8,139 nt of DNA from Nitrospira bacterium HGW-Nitrospira-1 (lineage in GTDB: Bacteria > Nitrospirota > Thermodesulfovibrionia > Thermodesulfovibrionales > UBA6898). Numbering within the stretch: position 1 is the first letter of the stretch; each line of letters opens with the position of its first letter. The stretch is from positions 3,434 through 11,572 of the forward strand of contig PGYF01000004.1 in NCBI GenBank assembly GCA_002839535.1, in the 5' to 3' direction. Below the pieces are notes generated by a model. That model saw only the letters and a program-made list of their open reading frames with translations. It was not told the origin of the DNA and made no database searches. Below are positions 4,413-8,139 of the stretch, one piece after another. The position numbers and the translations under genes were made by a program.

Positions 4413-6467
4413 ATGCGAATTTCGTTTGAATGGATAAAGGATTTTGTTGATATAGCCGCGTCTCCTGAAGATACTGCTCATCGCTTGACAAGGGCAGGCC
4501 TCGAGATAGAGGGCATGGAGAGCATTGACGGCGATGTAGTGATGGAAGTCAATGTTACGCCGAACAGACCGGATTGTCTCAACATCCTCGGTCTGGCCAG
4601 GGAGGTTGCCGCTGCTTTTGGCCTGCCTCTGAAAAAACCACAGGCCCGCATCGAGGGCGCTTGTAAGAAGGGAGACATTCGGGTAGAGATAGACGCCTCT
4701 GATCTGTGCAGCCGCTATACCGGCAGGGTGATAAAGGGGGTCACTGTTTCAGAGTCTCCTGACTGGATGAAAAAAAGGCTCGAAAAATGCGGCGTCAGGG
4801 CTATAAACAATGTCGTAGACATAACAAACTATGTCCTCCTCGAACTTGGACATCCACTTCATGCCTTTGACGCAGATAAAATCTCGGACAGAATAATCAG
4901 GGTTGCGAAAGCTGGAAAGAACAAATCAATCTCAACGCTTGACAGTGTTGAGAGAAAACTCCCTGAAGAAACACTCCTGATATGGGATGGCAGGGGACCT
5001 GTTGCAATAGCCGGCATTATGGGAGGCGAAGGTTCATCAGTTGACGCTGATACAATAAATATTTTCCTTGAGAGCGCATATTTCGATCCGGCTTCCATCA
5101 GGCGATCATCCAAAAATCTGGGCTTGAAGAGCGAATCTTCCTACCGTTTTGAGCGCGGGACAGACAGAGAGTTTCTTGAAACCGCTTTAAACAGGGCGTC
5201 AATTCTTATGCAGGAGATAGCCGGCGGGGTGATTCATGAAATTGCAGATGTTTATCCCGGAAAGTATGTCCCTGTCGCGGTTGAAGTGCCGTATCGCAAA
5301 GTGAACTCCCTGCTTGGCACAAATCTCGAAAAACAAGAGATGCTCGGGATCCTCGAAATGATAGAGATTACCACCCGGGACAGGGGAGATTCATTCACTG
5401 CCTTTCCTCCTGCGTTCAGGGGGGACATAAAAGAGCCTGTTGACGTCATTGAAGAAATAGCCCGGTGTTACGGCTACGAAAAGATCACGGCTACGGCGCC
5501 GAAGACACCGCTGCCGGACGGCATCCTGAACAAAAAAGAGAGAAATCTCGATTATATCAAGGAAGCGGTCAGAAAGTCGGGATTTACCGAGGTAATAAAT
5601 TACAGCTTTATGAACAGTGATGACCTGGATCTGCTCTCTATCCCAAAAGATGACAGGAGGAGGCGTTTCGTCACCCTGAGGAATCCCCTGAGACAGGAAG
5701 ATTCCCTTATGAGGACTACCCTGGCGCCGTCTCTCATCAACAATTTTCTCTATAACCTTGCACGCGGGGCAAGGAAAATCGCCTTCTATGAACTTTCAAG
5801 GGTTTTCATTGATGAAGGCAGCCGGCTTCCAGGCGAAGAGTTGAGACTGGCCGGAATATTTTTCCGGGAAAATTCCCCTGCTGTGTGGCAAGAACAAGTC
5901 CCGTCATTCTTTATTGTAAAAGGGGCGCTCCAGGCGCTTTTCGAGGAGATGAAAGCCGGCGAATATACCCTCATCCCTTCTGATGAAGTTTTTCTCCATA
6001 AGGGGAAATCAGCGGATATTATCTGCAAAGAACAGAAGATAGGATTCATCGGAGAAATCAGCCCCCATATTATCGAACGCTTAAACCTGAAGATAAAGAA
6101 ACCGGAGATCGTTATCTTTGAGCTGTCTGTTGATATTCTGCTTTCCCTGATAGAAGACAGGCCTGTCTATGCGCAGATTCCAAAATATCCGTCAATAGAG
6201 CGTGATATTGCATTAGTCGTTGACGACCTCATAACCTCCGGCGAGATACTCGGTTTGCTGAGGGGATATAATTCTCCTGTGATCGAAAGCATTGAACTCT
6301 TCGACTACTACAAGGGGAAGAATATCCCCATGGACAAAAAGAGCCTCGGCTTCAGGATTGTTTACCGGAGTAAAGACAGGACTCTGACCGATAGCGAAGT
6401 TGAGTCTGTACACGGAGATCTGGTTGCATATATCCTGAAGAAAACCGCCGGAGAACTCAGGGGTTAA
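4413..6467 (+). CDS. pheT: Phenylalanyl-tRNA synthetase beta subunit, lacking the N-terminal tRNA-binding domain
   Basis: This is the partner of PheS; it carries the editing site that clears tyrosyl-tRNA-Phe. At 684 residues it is about 110 shorter than E. coli PheT (795). It opens with MRISFEWIKDFVDI and LTRAGLEIEGMESI (B1 start), then goes straight to VVMEVNVTPNRPDCLNILG (42-60). The EMAPII-like OB-fold domain normally between these two parts is missing without a frame break. The rest is intact: B3/B4 editing domain (about 97-271, with INNVVDITNYV and GIMGGEGS), B5 (about 284-356, ending VIEEIARCYGYEKI), the catalytic-like core, and a C-terminal ferredoxin-fold anticodon-binding domain (about 588-684, YPSIERDIALVV). 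ATG 4413 follows AGGTGA (4401-4406), 19 nt after pheS. The stop overlaps the convergent gene by 4 bp. Confidence 0.95.
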   Translation: MRISFEWIKDFVDIAASPEDTAHRLTRAGLEIEGMESIDGDVVMEVNVTPNRPDCLNILGLAREVAAAFGLPLKKPQARIEGACKKGDIRVEIDASDLCSRYTGRVIKGVTVSESPDWMKKRLEKCGVRAINNVVDITNYVLLELGHPLHAFDADKISDRIIRVAKAGKNKSISTLDSVERKLPEETLLIWDGRGPVAIAGIMGGEGSSVDADTINIFLESAYFDPASIRRSSKNLGLKSESSYRFERGTDREFLETALNRASILMQEIAGGVIHEIADVYPGKYVPVAVEVPYRKVNSLLGTNLEKQEMLGILEMIEITTRDRGDSFTAFPPAFRGDIKEPVDVIEEIARCYGYEKITATAPKTPLPDGILNKKERNLDYIKEAVRKSGFTEVINYSFMNSDDLDLLSIPKDDRRRRFVTLRNPLRQEDSLMRTTLAPSLINNFLYNLARGARKIAFYELSRVFIDEGSRLPGEELRLAGIFFRENSPAVWQEQVPSFFIVKGALQALFEEMKAGEYTLIPSDEVFLHKGKSADIICKEQKIGFIGEISPHIIERLNLKIKKPEIVIFELSVDILLSLIEDRPVYAQIPKYPSIERDIALVVDDLITSGEILGLLRGYNSPVIESIELFDYYKGKNIPMDKKSLGFRIVYRSKDRTLTDSEVESVHGDLVAYILKKTAGELRG

Positions 6468-7699
6468 GCAGTAACAGTCAGTATCTTCTGAACAATATCA
6501 GGATAGGTTGCAATCAAGCGCAGTTCGTCGTCTGTGAGTGGTTTCTGGGTGTGCAGATTTGCGTACTGGGCGAGTTCCAATATCTTTCTTGCCTCATTAT
6601 CGTCTTTGAAATGTATCCCCAGGTTGTCATAGACATGCCTGAAACCTTTGATACCGCCGTATTCACCGGTAGTGATGATTCTCCCCGTCTGGAGCAGTTC
6701 GGGCTCGCCTCTGCCTACATCTTCAGGGTCGTACAGTTCGTAGTTTCTTCTGTCTTTGAGCGCGCCGTCGGCATGAATGCCTGATTCATGGGCAAAGGCA
6801 TTTGACCCGACGCCGGGCTGATTGATCGGTATGGGCAGACCAAAGGCATATGAGGCATACCGTGCGATTCTCCATGCCTTTTTCAATTCAATATTCTCAT
6901 CAAAATGCACCTTTTGGCTTAACCCGTTTGAAAACTTGAGCGCAAGAATGGTTGAGACAAGATCACAGTTTCCGCAACGCTCTCCATATCCGTTTAAAGT
7001 TGTATTTATGTAACAGTCAACTCCGGCCTCAATCGTGCCCTGGGCGCCTGCGCAAGAGACTGCCTCTGCCATCCCCAGATCATTGTGGCAATGCATCTCA
7101 AGCGGGAACTTTGTTGCAAGGGCCAAGGCCTTTATTCTGTCATAGATCGTTATCGGGTCATCCGCTCCAAGCGTATCGCAGTACCTGAACCTGTCTGCGC
7201 CGGCCTCTTTTCCGGCAAGCACAAAGTCAATCAGTCTTTCCAGTTCAGTCCTTGAGGCGTCTTCAGCGTTTATCCCGACTGTTTCGGCCCCGAGTTCTTT
7301 TGCAGTATGCACTGCTTCCACCATTGATTTAACGATATCTTTCCAGGTCTTTCTCCCCTGGAACTTGCCTTGTATCATGATTTCCGATGTTGACATCGAG
7401 ATGTTAAGATGTTTTATGTCAGGGCAGTTCTTAAAAGCAAGTTCTACGTCGTCTTTTACCGCCCTGCACCAGCCTTCCAGGTGGATTCTTTTTATGGCGC
7501 CTGCACGCGCGAGTTCGAGGTTGGCGTTAATATAGTTGACTTCATGTTTCAGTGTCGGGAACCCTATTTCACTCTGGAATACTCCCATCTCATCAAGGTA
7601 AAGATTAAGCATGGTTTTGGAAAGCTTGGGAAGAAGGATGCGGGAGGTCTGTACCCCGTCCCTGTTTGTAACATCTATGAAATATACTTTGCCTGCCAT
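6464..7699 (-). CDS. Homocitrate synthase / Re-citrate synthase-like enzyme (DRE-TIM family)
   Basis: This is a 411-residue member of the isopropylmalate/homocitrate/Re-citrate synthase family. These enzymes condense acetyl-CoA with a 2-oxo acid using a divalent metal in a TIM barrel. Visible motifs are DVTNRDGVQ (9-17, with catalytic R13 and D14), metal-site HCHND (203-207), NGYGERCGN (236-244) and FAHESGIHADGALKD (302-316). The glutamate of the common RDGEQ motif is replaced by valine. There is no C-terminal regulatory domain of the 2-isopropylmalate synthase type (those proteins exceed 500 residues), so feedback by leucine is unlikely. Whole-sequence character recalls anaerobe proteins annotated as homocitrate synthase, some of which are Re-citrate synthases of the oxidative TCA entry step; NifV is also possible, but no nif gene is present here. 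The start ATG follows GAGG with a short spacer. It converges on pheT, and no partner gene identifies its substrate. Confidence 0.85.
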   Translation of the reverse strand: MAGKVYFIDVTNRDGVQTSRILLPKLSKTMLNLYLDEMGVFQSEIGFPTLKHEVNYINANLELARAGAIKRIHLEGWCRAVKDDVELAFKNCPDIKHLNISMSTSEIMIQGKFQGRKTWKDIVKSMVEAVHTAKELGAETVGINAEDASRTELERLIDFVLAGKEAGADRFRYCDTLGADDPITIYDRIKALALATKFPLEMHCHNDLGMAEAVSCAGAQGTIEAGVDCYINTTLNGYGERCGNCDLVSTILALKFSNGLSQKVHFDENIELKKAWRIARYASYAFGLPIPINQPGVGSNAFAHESGIHADGALKDRRNYELYDPEDVGRGEPELLQTGRIITTGEYGGIKGFRHVYDNLGIHFKDDNEARKILELAQYANLHTQKPLTDDELRLIATYPDIVQKILTVTA

Positions 7700-7786
7700 A
7701 AGTCCTCACTTTTTTCTATTTTTTTGTTGATATATTTAATAACATAAATTTGATGAATAAAACAATTTACCCGGAAACAGAGATAG

Positions 7787-7829
7787 AAAAATAGAAAAAG
7801 CGAACCCCCACAGCAGAGACTGTGGGGGT
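7787..7829 (-). terminator. Rho-independent terminator after the GYD gene
   Basis: A perfect 10-bp GC-rich stem pairs ACCCCCACAG (7804-7813) with CTGTGGGGGT (7820-7829) around a 6-nt loop. Read on the - strand it is followed by TCGCTTTTTCTATTTTTC, a U-rich tail. It lies 22 bp past the GYD stop codon and 105 bp before the start of the homocitrate synthase-like gene, so the two - strand genes are probably transcribed separately. An A-rich flank on only one side makes it directional. Confidence 0.8.
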
Positions 7830-7850
7830 ATTGTATTTGAGGTTACTATT

Positions 7851-8135
7851 TTACACCATCTTTTTTACCATTTGAGAAACAGGAATAGCAGCCAGGGTTA
7901 GAAGTTGAACTGAGCCTCTGGCCCCCATTTCGAGCGACATCTTCATGACAGTCTCATTGTCTTTTGCTTCAACAATATTAACAAAATCATATGGGCCCAA
8001 CACAGCGTACTGCTCTTTTACTTTAACTCCCATTTTTTCAAGTTCTTTGTTAACTTCAAGGATACGTTTAGGGTTCTCCTTGATAGTCTTTCTTCCTTCA
8101 TCCGTCAATGTGCTTAATATTACATAAGTTGCCAT
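7851..8135 (-). CDS. GYD-domain protein of unknown function
   Basis: This 94-residue protein matches the GYD family by recall. It starts MATYVILSTLTDEGRKTIKENP, contains the name-giving GPYD at residues 47-50 followed by FVNIVEA, and ends with TLAAIPVSQMVKKMV. Family members are small single-domain proteins, expected to adopt a ferredoxin-like dimeric fold, and their biochemical role is not established. No signal peptide or membrane segment is seen. The ATG at 8135 is only 4 nt from the window edge, so its ribosome binding site and promoter cannot be seen, and an upstream in-frame start cannot be excluded. The length fits the family well. It is followed by its own terminator. Confidence 0.85.
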   Translation of the reverse strand: MATYVILSTLTDEGRKTIKENPKRILEVNKELEKMGVKVKEQYAVLGPYDFVNIVEAKDNETVMKMSLEMGARGSVQLLTLAAIPVSQMVKKMV

Positions 8136-8139
8136 ACAT

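Noticed and set aside
6481..6510. Small bulged stem near the pheT end as a terminator
   Set aside because: It has only about 8 imperfect pairs, no U tract on either strand, and lies inside the opposite gene's coding sequence.
7409..7747. 112-codon + strand frame opposite the homocitrate synthase-like gene
   Set aside because: It is antisense to a gene with clear catalytic motifs and has no recognisable family.
7736..7765. - strand promoter for the homocitrate synthase-like gene (TTGTTT, 18 nt, TATTAA)
   Set aside because: The match is only 3/6 and 4/6 in a very AT-rich region. A promoter is likely in this gap, but this assignment is not reliable.
7709..7800. Inverted A/T tracts (TTTTTCTATTTTT and its complement) flanking the - strand gap
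   Set aside because: They are low-complexity and partly explained by the terminator tail; no further structure is supported.

Overview
The window carries the widely conserved bacterial translation operon thrS-infC-rpmI-rplT-pheS-pheT on the + strand (about 183-6467). Two genes on the - strand follow: a homocitrate synthase / Re-citrate synthase-like enzyme (6464-7699) and a small GYD-domain protein (7851-8135). No mobile element, CRISPR array, tRNA or rRNA is visible. The gene order is bacterial. The DRE-TIM enzyme beginning DVTNRDGVQ, the GYD protein and the moderate GC content suggest an anaerobic lineage such as Nitrospirota (Thermodesulfovibrionia-like) or the former Deltaproteobacteria. 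That placement rests on recalled family resemblance, not a search.

Layout: positions 1-170 are non-coding. They hold a degenerate 20-bp tandem duplication, a perfect 19-bp hairpin and a duplicated 16-mer just before thrS. thrS has no ATG, GTG or TTG that would include its N-terminal TGS domain, and the best start is ATT at 183. infC begins 4 nt after thrS and must start at ATC (2083) to be full length; its Shine-Dalgarno contains the thrS stop codon. A good sigma70-type promoter (GTGACA, 17 nt, TATAAT) lies in the gap after infC. It should drive rpmI-rplT-pheS-pheT independently of thrS-infC, and its leader RNA begins with a long hairpin. A second inverted repeat built of heptamers separates rpmI from rplT. 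pheS contains a perfect 17-bp hairpin inside its coding sequence. pheT is about 110 residues short because the usual N-terminal tRNA-binding OB-fold domain is absent. pheT and the homocitrate synthase-like gene converge and share a TTAA that gives both stop codons. A rho-independent terminator separates the GYD gene from the homocitrate synthase-like gene.

How the genes work together: ThrRS and PheRS (alpha plus beta) charge tRNAs, L35 and L20 are 50S ribosomal proteins, and IF3 checks the start codon. IF3 discriminates against AUU, AUC and AUA starts, so the apparent non-AUG starts of both thrS and infC suggest that IF3 represses its own synthesis and also that of threonyl-tRNA synthetase. 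I see no wholly new gene system. The most interesting signals are this start-codon pairing, the domain-deleted PheT, and several hairpins placed where they could attenuate expression.
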